Assembly (NCBI GenBank): GCA_029851415.1
Contig: CM056742.1
Location: forward strand, 99,244,976 to 99,308,975
Length of the DNA: 64,000 nucleotides
From: Eretmocerus hayati
Lineage: Eukaryota > Arthropoda > Insecta > Hymenoptera > Aphelinidae
Reading direction: 5' to 3'
Position numbers and translations under genes: made by a program
Shown: positions 33,761 to 45,800 of the stretch, one piece after another
Layout: each line of letters opens with the position of its first letter
Numbering within the stretch: position 1 is the stretch's first letter
The notes under the pieces: generated by a model
What the model was told of the DNA's origin: nothing
The model's database searches: none
Seen by the model: only the letters and a program-made list of their open reading frames with translations

Positions 33761-34244
33761 CCTCTGGGAATGTTCGGAGGAGAGGCTTCCATCATTCTTA
33801 TGAATATCGATACAGATGTCTTTTAGTTGTTCGAAAAGTAAATGGTGAACTCGATAATTTCGATCGAATTTTTATCTTTCCAATGTCTGATCTTCACATA
33901 AAGCTATCCAGAATTAATACAATTATTCATGGCTCTTTTAGGCTAACCTCTGTGAATATTTTCAGGTGAGTATCTCATCATTCTCATATTAATATAGATC
34001 TCATCATTTTTATGAATATAGATGAAGATCTCTTTTTATTTCTTGAAAACTAAACGACAAACTCGATATTTTCCTATTGGATTTTTATCCCTCCGATGTC
34101 CGATCTTCACATAAAAAATCAAAATCAATGCAAGCTTCTACGATTCCTTTGGGATAACCCCTGGGAACGCTTCGTGATCAGTGCTGGTATCTCATAACCC
34201 TCACAAATATAAATAAAGATGTCTTTTAGTGGTTTAAAAACTAC
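33761..34244 (+). repeat. Diverged tandem repeat (about 200 bp), family 1
   Basis: Repeated phrases GGATAACCTCTGGGAATG / GGCTAACCTCTGTGAATA / GGATAACCCCTGGGAACG, ATCATTCTCAT(G)AATATAGA and TCCAATGTCTGATCTTCACATA mark about three diverged units. The same family reappears at 39740-40120. Confidence 0.6.
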
Positions 34245-34416
34245 AATTAAGATATGTGACTCTATCGTTATTCGAGCTCATCATCGGGCTATGCCGATAG
34301 ATACACCAAGGCTTGAATTAAATATCAAACACAAGGACCTCCATGGTACCACTTTATTCTATGGTCTCCAAATGAAGGATTTTTTTCGAAAAGCGACAAA
34401 GAGAGAAAAAAATTCT

Positions 34417-34488
34417 TCCCCAAGCAAGATTTGAACTCGCGATCTCCAGTTCTCCGGACCGGCGCCTTAACCACCAGACCACCGGGGC
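34417..34488 (-). tRNA. tRNA-Ser(GGA)-like gene, copy 1
   Basis: 72 nt. The acceptor GCCCCGG pairs with the 3' side TTGGGGA except the first pair. The anticodon arm CCGGT-CCGGAGA-ACTGG gives anticodon GGA, with C instead of the universal U at position 33. The T-arm is GCGAG-TTCAAAT-CTTGC. The variable loop is only 5 nt, unlike true tRNA-Ser, which has a long variable arm. A- and B-box elements are present. It is therefore a tRNA-like gene or SINE head that folds well but may not decode. Confidence 0.6.
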
Positions 34489-34793
34489 GATTGCGAATTC
34501 ACACGCTTAGAGAAGTCTTCTCCCTGTCTCGATGTCGCTTTTCAAAGGAGAGGGGCCAGTTTTTAAACCATGGCCAATCTGAATTATAGATTATTTGAAT
34601 CTATCGCTCAATAGGAATTTCAATTAAGAAATGTAACTCTATCGTTATTCGAGCTCATCATCGGGCTATGCCAATGGATACACCAAGGCTTGAATTAAAT
34701 ATCAAGCACAAGGACCTTCATGGTACCACTTTATTCTATGGTCTCCAAATGAAGGATTTTCTTCGAAAAGCGACAAAGAGGGGAAAAAATTCT

Positions 34794-34865
34794 TCCCCAG
34801 GCGAGATTTGAACTTGCGATCTCCAGTTCTCCGGACCAGCGCCTTAACCATTGGACCACCGGGGC
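34794..34865 (-). tRNA. tRNA-Ser(GGA)-like gene, copy 2
   Basis: Same 72-nt layout as 34417-34488. The T-stem has a mismatch (GCAAG against CTCGC) and the anticodon-stem side facing it reads CTGGT, so folding is slightly weaker. It sits at the same place in the second 377-bp unit. Confidence 0.55.
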
Positions 34866-35186
34866 GATTGCGAATTCACACGCTTAGAGAAGTCTTCTCC
34901 CTGTCTCTATGTCGCTTTTCAAAGGAGGGGGGCCAGTTTTGAAACCATGGTGAATCTGAATTATAGATTATTTGAATCTATCGCTCAATAGAAATTTCAA
35001 TTAAGAAATGTGACTCTGTCGTTATTCGAGCTAATCATCGGGCTATGCCGATGGATACACCAAGGCTTGAATCAAATATCAAGCACAAGGACCTTCATGG
35101 TACCACTTTATTCTATGGTTTCCAAATGAGGGATTTTCTTCGAAAAACGACAAGGAGAGGAAAAAGTTCTCCCCCAGGCGAGATTG

Positions 35187-35258
35187 GCCTCGGTGGTCTA
35201 GTGGTTAAGGCGCCGGTCCGGAGAACTGGAGATCGCGAATTCAAATCTCGCCTGGGGA
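35187..35258 (+). tRNA. tRNA-Ser(GGA)-like gene, copy 3 (at inversion point)
   Basis: 72 nt. The acceptor is GCCTCGG against CTGGGGA, and the anticodon loop CCGGAGA is unchanged. The T-arm has GCGAA-TTCAAAT-CTCGC. Its 5' flank is not the usual one but the inverted 3' end of another copy (CCCCAGGCGAGATT), which marks the inversion junction. Confidence 0.6.
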
Positions 35259-35563
35259 AGAATTTTTCCCTCTCTTTGTCGCTTTCCGAAAAAAATCCTT
35301 CATTTGGAGACCATAGAATGAAGTGGTACCATGAAGGTCCTCGTGCCTGATATTTAATTCAAGCCTTGGTGTATCCATCGGCATAGCCCGATGATGAGCT
35401 CGAATAACGATAGAATCACATTTCTCAATTGAAATTTCTATTGAGCGATAGATTCAAATAATCCATAATTCAGATTGGCCATGGTTTCAAAACTGGCCCC
35501 CCTCCTTTGAAACGTGACATAGAGACAGAGAGAAGACTTCCCTAAACGTGTGAATTCGCAATC

Positions 35564-35635
35564 GCCCCGATGGTCTAGTGATTAAGGCGCCGGTCCGGAG
35601 AACTGAAGATCGCGAGTTCAAATCTTGCCTGGGGA
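35564..35635 (+). tRNA. tRNA-Ser(GGA)-like gene, copy 4
   Basis: 72 nt. The acceptor is GCCCCGA against CTGGGGA, the anticodon arm CCGGT-CCGGAGA-ACTGA, and the T-arm GCGAG-TTCAAAT-CTTGC. Flanks match the other units in inverse orientation. The anticodon GGA, C33 and short variable loop are as in the other copies. Confidence 0.6.
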
Positions 35636-35860
35636 AGAATTTTTTCCTCTCTTTGTCGCTTTTCGAAAGAAATCCTTCATTTGGAGACCATAGAATAAAG
35701 TGGTACCATGAAGGTCCTTGTGCTTGATATTTAATTCAAGCCTTGGTGTATCCATTGGCATAGCCCGATGATGAGCTCGAATAACGATAGAGTCACATTT
35801 CTTAATTGAAATTTCTATTGAGCGATAGATTCAAATAATCTCTAATGTTTGAAAACTACT

Positions 35861-36160
35861 CTGGAAAAAAAATCCTTCCCGTTTTTCAGTACGATCGTAT
35901 TGTGAATTTTTCCACTGGACATATTGAATATGCAATGCGCAATATTGAATCGGTCTTCAGCACAGTTCATTGAAAAGTAACAATTTATATCAAATATTAC
36001 ATGATTACGTCTCGAATACCGTGAAAGTTTGTATAATGAAAGTTTTTATGTTAAATAGAGTAAGATTCTGGCTGAGATTATACGAATCTTACACTTCATT
36101 ACGTGAAAGTGACGCCGTATTAATATTTCTCTGTGAAACGTTTCTCGATTTTGCAATATG
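35861..36160. other. Non-coding spacer
   Basis: AT-rich. A 184-codon plus frame (35970-36524) crosses this spacer, a tRNA-like remnant and a GTTTC repeat, so it is a composite of non-coding parts. Confidence 0.5.
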
Positions 36161-36245
36161 TCCCCTGGTGGTGGGGTTTGAACAGGGGAAACTTTGGTTA
36201 GTAGTCTGGAGACCTGACCACTGCGTTACTGAAACAAATATCTGG
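36160..36245 (-). tRNA. Weak tRNA-like remnant
   Basis: On the minus strand an A-box-like TAACGCAGTGG is followed 45-50 nt later by a B-box-like TGTTCAAACCC. Stems do not pair convincingly. It is probably a tRNA-derived SINE remnant. Confidence 0.25.
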
Positions 36246-36279
36246 GCCCCGGCCGGTCTCAAAACACCAGTGTTCCACA

Positions 36280-36720
36280 CAGCATGGGAATATTTCAGAG
36301 AAACATTTGAATGGAATGTTCCGATCTTCCAGAAACCTCGCGGGAACGTTTCAAGAAATATTTTTGTAATGTTTCATTGCAATATTTCAATGGAATCTCT
36401 CACATACCTCGCAGAAACATTCCAAGAAATGTTTTTGTCATATTTTATTGCAACGCAATATCCCATGAATACTTGCCGGAAAGCTCCTGAAAATATTTCA
36501 TGGAATGTTACTCAGAATGTTTGAGATATATTTGTCCGAATGATTTTTTGAAGGTTTCTGAAATATTTCAGTGCAATGACCCATGGATATGACTTAAAAA
36601 TATTCGTGAAATATCCTGCTGAACAGTTTTACAACAATCTCGTATTCAAAGATCTTTGCGAGGTTACTGAAAGCTCTCTGAAGGATTTTCAAAATTTTCC
36701 TGATAGCCTCTTCAGGAATT
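36280..36720 (+). repeat. GAAAT/GTTTC short-period repeat, block 1
   Basis: Irregular repetition of GAAACATTTGAATGG-, TTTCAAGAAATAT- and GAATATTTCATGG-like words with a loose spacing of about 10-25 bp. Related blocks are at 37990-38220, 38680-38840 and 39600-39660. Confidence 0.5.
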
Positions 36721-37989
36721 TCGGTCCAATCCAAAATTTCGAAAATATTTGAAACTGATTTCACAATATTTCACCAGCAACCTATCAAGAATCTTGATTC
36801 GGAGAAGTTCATTCCGTGACGTGTATGAAAGGTTGCCATGAAATTTCAGAACAGTATTCCAAAAGTATTCGACGAGTAAGCTCCGAATCACCCCACTCAA
36901 ATTTTCCTGCACATATAGTATTGAAATACACTTGGTTGTAAAGTTTGAGTTCGATCCGTCGGCTAATCTTTTTTATTTTCAAAGAATAAGGGTCGAAATT
37001 TCAATTCCGTGCATTGTTACATTGGCAGTTTGACGAATACCTCCACCGCCAACGTCGGAGTTAGAGTTGCAGTGGATATCCTCGGATTTTTCTTTTAAAG
37101 TACAATATTGAACCAACAATTCTTCATGGGTTTTATGTCCAGAATGTTCAGTTTAGTCTTCAAGCCATGTGCCTCAATCTTTCTATAGGATTTTCACTAG
37201 AAATGAGACATTTTTCTAAAGTGCTCACCGCGCAACCTTGATTCACTCTAGGTCGCTTTGTCGCGGACGAAATTCCAAGGAAAGATGTCAAAGAATCAGA
37301 TCGGAGCTCGAGAAAATCCCCAAAATCAAAGTTCTGAATACTGCATGTACATTCGTGACCGAAAATTAGCCATGTAATCAACTTTTTCGCGATTTTGTCA
37401 GTTCCGTGCATACCTGATTACCCACCTAAAAGTCAATTTATTTAGGCGGAAACAATTTTAAATGTGATGAGAAGAGATAGAATCTACGCGGGGAAATTCC
37501 TACGTCAACTCCATTATTCTTGCGGAAGAACTCAAGGGGAAATTTCCAGTTCCATGCATGTCATTTCCGCGCATTCTGAAGTCGATCCGTGGGATACTCA
37601 ATAGCACGGAAAGGAGAAAGAAATGAAATGATCTGCTCGACAGCATGTATTTCCGACTCGATTAAATGATATAAACACGAATTTCTAGGCCGTTTGGCCC
37701 CATTGCGTCTGGATTCCTCGCTAGACAATAAATTGTCAAAAACCGCGAATGTCAGTTCCGTGTACTACTTTCCCGGTGTCTTATGCATGTGAAAATGACA
37801 TATACCGTTCTAACTCATTGCAAAAACAACTTCTGCATATGTTTTATCACATAATGTAACTGAATGAGCGGGAAGGAATGTGAAAAGTTGGGATAGACAT
37901 GCGGGGCATCAATTTTCAACTTCTGAATTTTTGGGTACAAAACGTGTAAGTTATCGCGACAATACACGATATACAAATCTTCAGCAAGC
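36721..37989. other. Non-coding; recurrent TTCCGTGCAT words
   Basis: The decamer TTCCGTGCAT or a close variant (TTCCATGCAT, TTCCGTGTAC) recurs near 37003, 37400, 37548 and 37753 in a CAGTTCCGTGC context, but without regular period. No gene recognised. Confidence 0.4.
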
Positions 37990-38230
37990 TTACTTCGAAA
38001 ATTTTTGGAAGTTCCCTGATAGCTTTCTGGAAAGTTCCTATGTGACAAAGCTCCTTAAAATATTACTGAAAGATTTTTCAAAGGTTTCTGGCACGTTTTT
38101 GGAATGTTCCTGATTTGTTTCTGAATTTTCCAAAAAACATTTCTGAAATGTTTTTGAAATGTTTCTGGAACATTTTTGGAAGGTTTCTGGAAGATGCCTA
38201 GGAGTTCTATCGTATAGCTTCTTCTATTCC
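37990..38230 (+). repeat. GTTTCTGGAA short-period repeat, block 2
   Basis: A near-continuous run of (T)GTTTCTGGAACATT/TTTTTGGAA-like units of about 11-17 bp. In places it forms alternating GAA/TTC triplets. Confidence 0.6.
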
Positions 38231-38679
38231 ATATCATTTTCAACTAGTCCTGCAATATTTCACTGGCAATATATCATCAATCTTGATCCAGAGAAAATGT
38301 TGTAAGGTTTCTGAAAGGTTGCTAGAAGATTTGAAAGCAACGTACCAAAAGGATGGCTTTCAAGTATCCCATGAATATTTAACTGACAAGTTTTCAGCAG
38401 CCTCGCGCAAAAAAGTTCAGAAACATTACATATTACAGTGCCACACATAAAAAAAATCATTGATACGTCCATAAGTAGAAACAGCATGTTTCTACGTACA
38501 GACGTATAAAACTGCGTAAGCGTCTCGTTCGGAAACATTTTCCCCTCGGGAAAACCAAGCTGGACGTTGCCTTCGCCCACGTCCAGCCCGGTTCCCCGAA
38601 GGAACAATTGTTTTCAGTACTCGACGCGTAATGTACTAATATTTCGAATATTCCTGCAATGGTTCACAGATACATCTCC
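38231..38679. other. Non-coding spacer
   Basis: The minus open frame 38260-38607 (115 codons) has no recognisable domain. A palindromic pair CTGGACGTTGCC.../...CACGTCCAG lies near 38560-38585. Confidence 0.4.
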
Positions 38680-38845
38680 TCATCAATCTTGCTTTCGACA
38701 ATTCTTGAGATGTTTCTGGTATTTCCCTGAAATATTTCTGAAATATTTTCGAAACGTTTTTGAAATATTTCTGAACTGTTTTCAAAACGTTTCTGAGATT
38801 CTTCTGGAACGTTCCTAATAGATTCGTAGAAGTTTTTTTGTATAA
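38680..38845 (+). repeat. GTTTCTGAAATATT short-period repeat, block 3
   Basis: Units such as TTTCTGAAATATTTTCGAAACG follow each other at about 15-22 bp. Same family as 37990-38230. Confidence 0.6.
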
Positions 38846-39735
38846 TTTCTCCAGGAATTCAAATATCATTATCAACTATTCCTGCAATATTCGTCTAGCG
38901 ATATGTCAGCATTCTTGATCCGGAGGAAAATTCGTGAGGTTTCTGGGGGGAGGTTGCTAATACATCGCACGTTTAAATCTCTTTCTCTGCAGATCCATTC
39001 TGAAATCTGCCCAATATTACCATTGACAGTGCGAAATTCCTGTGAAAGGAAATTTCAGGAAAGAAAATTATGATTATTCTGCGTGATTAATTTTGGTAAA
39101 ACGAAAAGATTTGCGTCATCCCTATCTCGAAATTCTGTTTCATTCCATTCACACCCTCTTGTCTTCTAGATCCTAACTCCATACTTCAATATACAGTCTT
39201 CTTCTCCTCAAAATCCTTGTAGTGAGTACAAAATACTGCTTTCATATCAAAAACTTGGATTACAATCCTCATTGTATCTGTCAGATCGTCTGAAACAGAT
39301 ACATTCAACAATCAATTCATCCTCACATCGCAAACATTTGCGTTTGGCCAAATAGACGTTTGGAGACATGTGGCGTGTAACTTTGATATCTCAATAGTGG
39401 ACAGCGTTGTTGCGGCCCTGTACCGGCGACTCTCGTGTTGAAGTGTTTATATAGTATCGATGATTATACTAAAATGAGTTCTTCAAAAAACTTAGTAGTC
39501 AAATAACAAATCTGAATAAGAATTCGTTCAATTTGAGTGTCGATTGACTTTCTTCGGCTCAATCGTCGCAATATTTATTATCTTGAGTCTCCACTAATAT
39601 TTCAATGCATTGTCTCTGAAAGGTTTCTGAAATTTTCTTGAAACATTTAGAACATTCCGTATCGAATCAAGGATGCAATACGAATTTGACTGAATATTTA
39701 AAAAAATCGCACTGAAGAATGTGATGGATTTCAAT
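38846..39735. other. Non-coding spacer
   Basis: AT-rich, no gene. A short GTTTCTGAAA remnant is at about 39615-39650. Confidence 0.4.
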
Positions 39736-40120
39736 ATATTTCTTCCAGCGTAAGCGACGAACTCGATATTTCTCGATTGAATTCTAGTCCTTCCAAAGTC
39801 CAATCTTCACAAAGACCAATCAAGATCAATACGGTTTTTATGGTTCTTTTGGCATGACCTGATATAATGTCTGAGAGATAGTGTCTCATTATTCTCTAAG
39901 ATATAGATGAAGGTTTCTATTATTTTCTTGAAAATTAAGCGACTAGCTCGATGATTTGCGTTCGAATTTTTATCCTTTCAACGTCCAATCTTTACATAAA
40001 TCAATCGAAATCAATGCAATTCTCTATCCTCCTCTAGGCTAACCTTCCCGAATGTTAAAAAAAGAGTGTCTCATCATTCTCATGAATATAGAGGAAGATC
40101 TCTATCTTATATACAAATAG
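39736..40120 (+). repeat. Diverged tandem repeat, family 1, second locus
   Basis: Shares phrases with 33761-34244: ACTCGATATTTCTCGATTG, TCCAATCTTCACA(T)AAA, GGCTAACCTTCCCGAATG, TCTCATCATTCTCATGAATA. About two units. The two loci flank the tRNA array and the GTTTC blocks, so the insertions may have split one ancestral block. Confidence 0.6.
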
Positions 40121-40329
40121 TAAGTGACCGAAACAGATATTGACCCATTAAAAAATCTTCATCTTTCGTCATTCGTTTCCCCAGCAAGTGAACTGTCAGG
40201 TTTACTTGCGGCCGAACTGATTTCTCACATTTGTAATCATCTCCGAGGTGATTTCTCTGGCGTCAAAAACGCTCGATTTATATTTCACCAATGAAATAAG
40301 ACGTTCCCGGAATTCATATGATTTGCTTA

Positions 40330-41010
40330 AACCAATTGTTTCAATGAATTATAGAGCAATGATTATTCAAGATTCGGATCCAGCATCGTCAAAACCCCGA
40401 GGACGTATTTGATGAGCTTATCATGCAATGTCCAACTTTAATTGTTTGAAAAAAAATTTTTAAACAAATTGTAGAGCAGTATTTCTTCAAGCTTCGGATC
40501 GGGCATCTTCCAAAACCCGCGGACTCATATCTTAGGAGCTCATCCTTCAACTTTCAACTTTATTTGTTGAATCAAGTTTGTTCAATCATGTTCGGTTAAA
40601 CGAATTGTAGGGTAATTACTTGAATCGATTCGAGTTCAGCGACCCTCAAACCCCCGAGTTATATTTTTCCGGATTTTACCATGGTTCATCAAGGCCGAAA
40701 AGAATTCTTCCGCTCTAATCATTTGAACAACTTGGTTTAAACAGATTGTAGAGTGATAATTTCATCAGTTTCGAGTCCCGCGACCCTCAAAACCCTCGAA
40801 ATATATTCATCCAGAATTTCCGATTTTTCACCAAGGATGGAAAGATTTTTTCCGCTCAAATTATTCAAACAACTTTGTTCAAACAAATTGTAGAGAAATA
40901 ATTCCATCGGATTCGAGTTCAGCGACCCTCAAAACCCCCGAAATGTATTCTTCCGGACTTTTCCGTTGTTCATCAAGGCCAAAAATAATTTTTCATTGGA
41001 TTGAGCGACT
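40330..41010 (+). repeat. About 120-142-bp tandem repeat, five units
   Basis: ATTGTAGAG or a variant recurs at 40348, 40468, 40604, 40745 and 40887, each followed by TCAAGNTTCGG- or TTCGAGTTCAGCGACCCTC- and AAAACCCCCGA-like text. It is non-coding. Confidence 0.75.
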
Positions 41011-42490
41011 CTCAGATCCTTGAAAATAAATTTTCCAAGGTTCCTTATTGTTCACCGAGACTGGGAAGAAATATCGAACAGTCGTCCTATTCCAAATCTA
41101 CGACGGATCGGAATAACCCTTCGAAGTATGGCTTTTATGAGTTATCATGGAATCTGACTCGCTGGCTACGAGGATAAGGTGTCTGCCTGTGAAAAAGATG
41201 TGTGATATTAAGTGTGTGTTTCGCCCTGGTCTCTCACTTGGGCTCGTCAGTGAGACGAAGAGAGACCTATCTCAGATACTATTGCAATTTGGATGGATTG
41301 ACATCAGGTAAAAGGAGGGTCAAATTCAAAATTTTAGTGGAACCACCATGCAATGAGGTTGACACGTAGTGATAAGGTCACGAAGCAGATCTTAAGCTTC
41401 GTGTGGTAAACGACTCTATAAGGTCTCATGTCGTTTGGAAATATAATAAAATTATACCCTCGCTATACTTGAATTTTTGGTGGCAGGAATAGCCTGACAT
41501 CAGTTCAGAATTCGGAGCTCTTAATGATATTGAGGTTGGGTTCTTGATATCTCCCCGATGGCTCTGTGGTTCTATAGGGTTTGTATGTTCCCCAGAAAAT
41601 CAGAATCACGGAAGCTCTGTTGAGAGATCCCGCTCCGAAAACAATTGCCTCAGATGCATAGATCGGACGTTCCATCAAAGATCTGAATAATGCATAGGAG
41701 AGTTCAGAATTCTGTCAATGCAATGGCTGAGCCATCATTCTACTGTTGCTGTATGGAGAAACTGCAGACCTGAACTTCCTCGGAAGAGCCATTTGAGCCG
41801 TTGTACTGACCTTATCGAAGTAACGATTCTCGACTCATTTGATTCTCCTGTGGAACACTAAGACTTGTTCTCATGTAGAGAATGAGTTATTTTTGTTCCC
41901 AACTCGAGCTATTTCAGAAATTTTGAGACATCTCCAAACCCTCGATCAACGATCGAGTAGTGACCTCGCCGCAACCATTCTCTGAGTCCGTGATAATCTC
42001 TTTTCTGGGCCATTCCAGTTAAGACCGTCCGAGAGAGTGAGTTCAAGGAATTTGTTTCCCTCCGCGATGAAGTATATAATTCTAGAGCTAAAATGAGGTG
42101 ACACGTTTCTTCTGTTCAGTCCATATCTAACTAACATCGGAGCTATGCGGATTTTCATTTTGGAGCCGGAAATCAAGATTGGCATCCTGAAATTGGTGAA
42201 CTCCACAACTTTGCTCCTGATGAGTCTTCTGGAATGAGGCCTGATGGAAATTATCAAACACAAAATATTCTACCAAAATAGAGTTCTATGGTGCTCAAAA
42301 TTCCGCATAGAGTCCCAAAAAGCTACAGTTTGATGAAAAATGGAAAGATGCAATTTCTGACCAGCAAGAATTCGTATCCCTTTGAATTTTTTCCTCTTAG
42401 TGTACTTTGAACGATGCCGAAAACGATGCATTCGCTCTGGTAGGCGCTAAAAATTCATGGGAGGCGCTGAAAAAAAATTTCCTGGAAAAA
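41011..42490. other. Non-coding, no clear feature
   Basis: The minus open frame 41946-42263 (105 codons) has no recognisable domain. No repeats of note. Confidence 0.4.
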
Positions 42491-42520
42491 AGAGGTTGAA
42501 TGCCAAATTATTGTTGAAAT

Positions 42521-42762
42521 TCGGTAACAACTGTTGTGAAAAATTCTATTTCTTCTTCCAAGAGTATCGTAATCCCATGGAAGAGTCCCAAGATGATCGA
42601 TTTCGGGATCTGTCGCTAAATTGAGCTGTAATCACTGAGAAACTGGAATTAAGCAATTGATCCCGAGATTGATCATCTTGGGACACTCCCATGGGATGAC
42701 GATACTCTTGGAAGGAGAATTAGACTCTCCCACAACAAATGTTACCGGGATTTGTACCTAAA
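42521..42762. repeat. Fold-back repeat
   Basis: GGTAACAACTGTTGTG, TCTTCCAAGAGTATCG, CCCATGGAAGAGTCCCAAGA and TCGGGATC on the left arm are answered by inverse copies on the right. The arms are about 90 bp with a loop of about 55 bp. It lies about 100 bp outside the left TIR of the transposon at 42866. Confidence 0.7.
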
Positions 42763-42865
42763 AATATGTTTCGTTTATCTCCTACGAAATTGGGGTGGAA
42801 TTTAGTTTCATTTCATCTTTTAAAAAACAAGAACTAGATTCCAGGATTTCGTGTCGTTTATCCCC

Positions 42866-45800
42866 ACGGTGCATCGGAAGGCGTCAAAAGGTCAAGTAGC
42901 AGGAACTTAAAGAATTCTTTGGGTTTTGTTCCCGGGTATATTCACAATTATTTTCCCGAAAGAATCAAAATCATCCGTCGGGGATTTCCAAAATAAAGTC
43001 CATTTTTCGGTTTCGAGTTCAGAAACTGCTTTTTGGCAAAACGAGAATCTTTCTATATCTTCTGCCCTTCATTATTTGGGGCGTGCAGAATCTTTGAATG
43101 GTTCAAAACTAACTGTTGCTCGTGTAGAATTTCCCGATCTTTCAGAAAATGGAGTCAGATTTTATCTATGTCCAATTCTTGATCGATTTATCCTTAGTTT
43201 ATTGTGGCAAAGCTGTCTTTTCCCTTTCTTGGAACCAAAACTGACCTTGATCATGCATTGTTATATTGTATTTGTTGCTAAAATCGACCACCAGATGGCT
43301 CACTGTAATTACTGTCCACGGGCTTGGATTCGTTACTAACAAATTAAGGATCGTGAATTCCGTCATTGATGTCTTTATACTAAGATAGTGAGTGATTGCT
43401 GTCAGTAGTGACGTCAGAATCAACCCGATTCAAAGTGATCCCGTTATTGGTAGTTGTTGACGTTATCTCATTAGTCTACCATTCAACTAACTACGGAAAG
43501 TTAGTGTGCCCTAGTCGGCAAGTGTTGCAGTGCAAAAATACGCCGGAATCTGAGCAGTGCTCGTGCTTGTGGAAGCCGTAATTGTGGTGAGTAGGATGGT
43601 GATTTGTTCTTTCTTCCTCTAGTCGACTCTAATATCAATTTGGGATATCAAATCCTTCTGGGAAACAATATGTTCGGCATTTATCCAAGCATCCATTGGT
43701 TCCTGAGTTTCCTTCAATGTATATCCTATTGTTTCTCTATCGCTTTTTTCCTAATTTTCCTCCTCAGATCTACACGGATTGTTCTAAACTAGCTGTGTGA
43801 ATAGTTTCAAAAAACCATGCCCGTGCACACGCATGACGAAAATTGAGAAAGAATTTGTTGTGTTTGTCTGAAGAAAAATCCAGCGAGCAAGGAATTATTC
43901 CAAATAAGTCCTGGAGGAAGAACTGGGGAGCTAATCAATCAATCTTCTAATTACGATGCTTCCGACTCAAAACTACCTTGTGAACTTTGCAGTTCGTGCA
44001 AAACCAAGTTTTTTTTCTTCATTTATTATTTTCAGTTATACAAGTTGCGAGGAAATTTATAAATGAAAGGTGTACCTGATTTTTCAGAGTTTTTGTCTGC
44101 AAGAATGGATCTCCGATCTGATAATGGAACATGCGCGTGCCAAATTTGTGTGATACGGAGAAATCAAGAGTATCAGAACCTGTCACATCAGAACGTCCTT
44201 ACTGTAACATTGGGAAGAGGTACATATGACTCCGATTTCTCCATGCAAGCTTGTTTTTCTGTCGGAATTAGAATCTTCATTGATCGATACACTCATCTTC
44301 TCTAACATTCATGCGGATTCCAAATCGATAACTCCTACTACTATATTATTACAGAATCTTTGCCCGTATCGATTTCAAGTAAGAAAGATCCAGATGCTCA
44401 TAAGAGGTGTGAATATTGCATATCATTAATTGTAAAAGGAATAAGTCATCAGTGCAATGAAGAGAGTTGAGTGAAGAATTTGAAAGATCTCCTCGCATCA
44501 ACATCAAAGCAATCGGCAGAAAAGGTAATCTCTGCATCACTCAAGTCACTCGCTGAGAAAAGTACTGAATTGCAACCAGTTTGTTCTTCAATGACTGTTC
44601 GCACATTAGGCAGACCTGTCAGAGTCACGGTTGGTTCGAAAGCTCATCCGAAGTCTCTTCCACACATGCCTGCAAGTGCTATGATAACCAAGCAAAATGA
44701 TCTCAATCTTACCCAAAATGATACCTTGGGGATCGCAAAAACTCTTTGAAAAATCACTCGGAAGAGGAATATAGTCGAGTCTAATTTGAAAACTGAACTC
44801 AGTGCTCAGATTCATTTAGTAGATAAATTTTTTCGCGCCGAAAAAATGAGTTTTTTTATAATCGGAGGTGATAAAAAAGAAGAGGCTGAATTAGTTACCG
44901 TTTATTGTCACGACCTCTCCGGTTTGATTGAGTTCGTCAAAAATCATCGTTCAGTTACTAAAGTTCTGTTAAAATATGGTATCGATGGCGGTAGAGGTTC
45001 GCTGAAAGTTTGCTTATCCATCCAAAATTCATATAGTGATCTGGATCAACCTGATTTGAAAAAGTTCAAGCAAGGATGTATATCTAAACGATTCTCCGAT
45101 TCCGGCGTGAAAAAATAATCCATCATTGGAATTGTAGAGTCATGCCAAGAAAATTACGAGAACAATTCGAAGCTGTGCTCGTTGATTGGTTCACAGAAAC
45201 CCCAGGTAAATATGCTGTTGATTTGAAAGTTGCGAACGTGGGTTCTGGAATAGGACCCCACAGTTCTGCATTCCCTTGCACATGGTGCTTTGCTCCAACA
45301 GAAAGCCTATCACGAACCGGTTTTGGATCCAGAACGATCGCAAAATTCGCGCCTATTGTGAAGAATGGAAAGATCACGGTGCAAATAAAAAGTTACGTAA
45401 GAACTACAAAAATTGCATCAACGAACCTATCATCTCTGGAGATCCTGAAAAACCGTTGATAGATTTCATTCTACCACCACAGCTCCATTTTTTTCTAGGA
45501 GGTATGAACACTATATATGATAACATGCTCAAAGAAAATGAAGTTGTCACACTTGAATGGGCTCAGTCATGCCACGTTAATCGTATGGTTGTAAATGGTG
45601 GCTCGGGTTTCAATGGTAATAATTGTAAGAAGTTATTATACGCTGTTGACACTCTAGCTGCAAAGGAATGTATCTCTGTCCAGAAATATGTAAATGTTTT
45701 GAGAAAATTCAAGCTTGTTGTAGAATCCAATATTGGTGTTAATCTCAAGCCTGAATACGCTACTCATATTGATGACTTCAAGACTGCCTATCTAGAGCTC

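Larger units (their letters stand above)
34245..35860. repeat. Palindromic array of tRNA-bearing 377-bp units
   Basis: Two full 377-bp units in tandem (a landmark TCTATCGTTATTCGAGCTC-type phrase at 34261, 34638 and 35015) and a third partial unit are followed, after a switch point near 35175-35186, by inverted units (landmarks near 35408 and 35791). Every unit carries one tRNA-like gene plus conserved flanks (TATGCCGATGGATACACCAA, GGTACCACTTTATTCTATGG, GAGAAGTCTTCTCCCTGTCT). The switch point joins the 3' end of a minus tRNA to the 5' half of a plus tRNA. Confidence 0.85.

Noticed and set aside
35970..36524. 184-codon plus frame
   Set aside because: It runs across a spacer, a tRNA-like remnant and a GAAAC short repeat, with no coherent domain.
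41150..41235. tRNA-like GCTGGCTACGAGGATAAGG segment
   Set aside because: No matching B-box or pairing stems at tRNA spacing.
42926..43339. 137-codon plus frame (and 46429-46665 minus)
   Set aside because: These are the two arms of the TIR of the transposon; open reading is shared by inverted TIR sequence.
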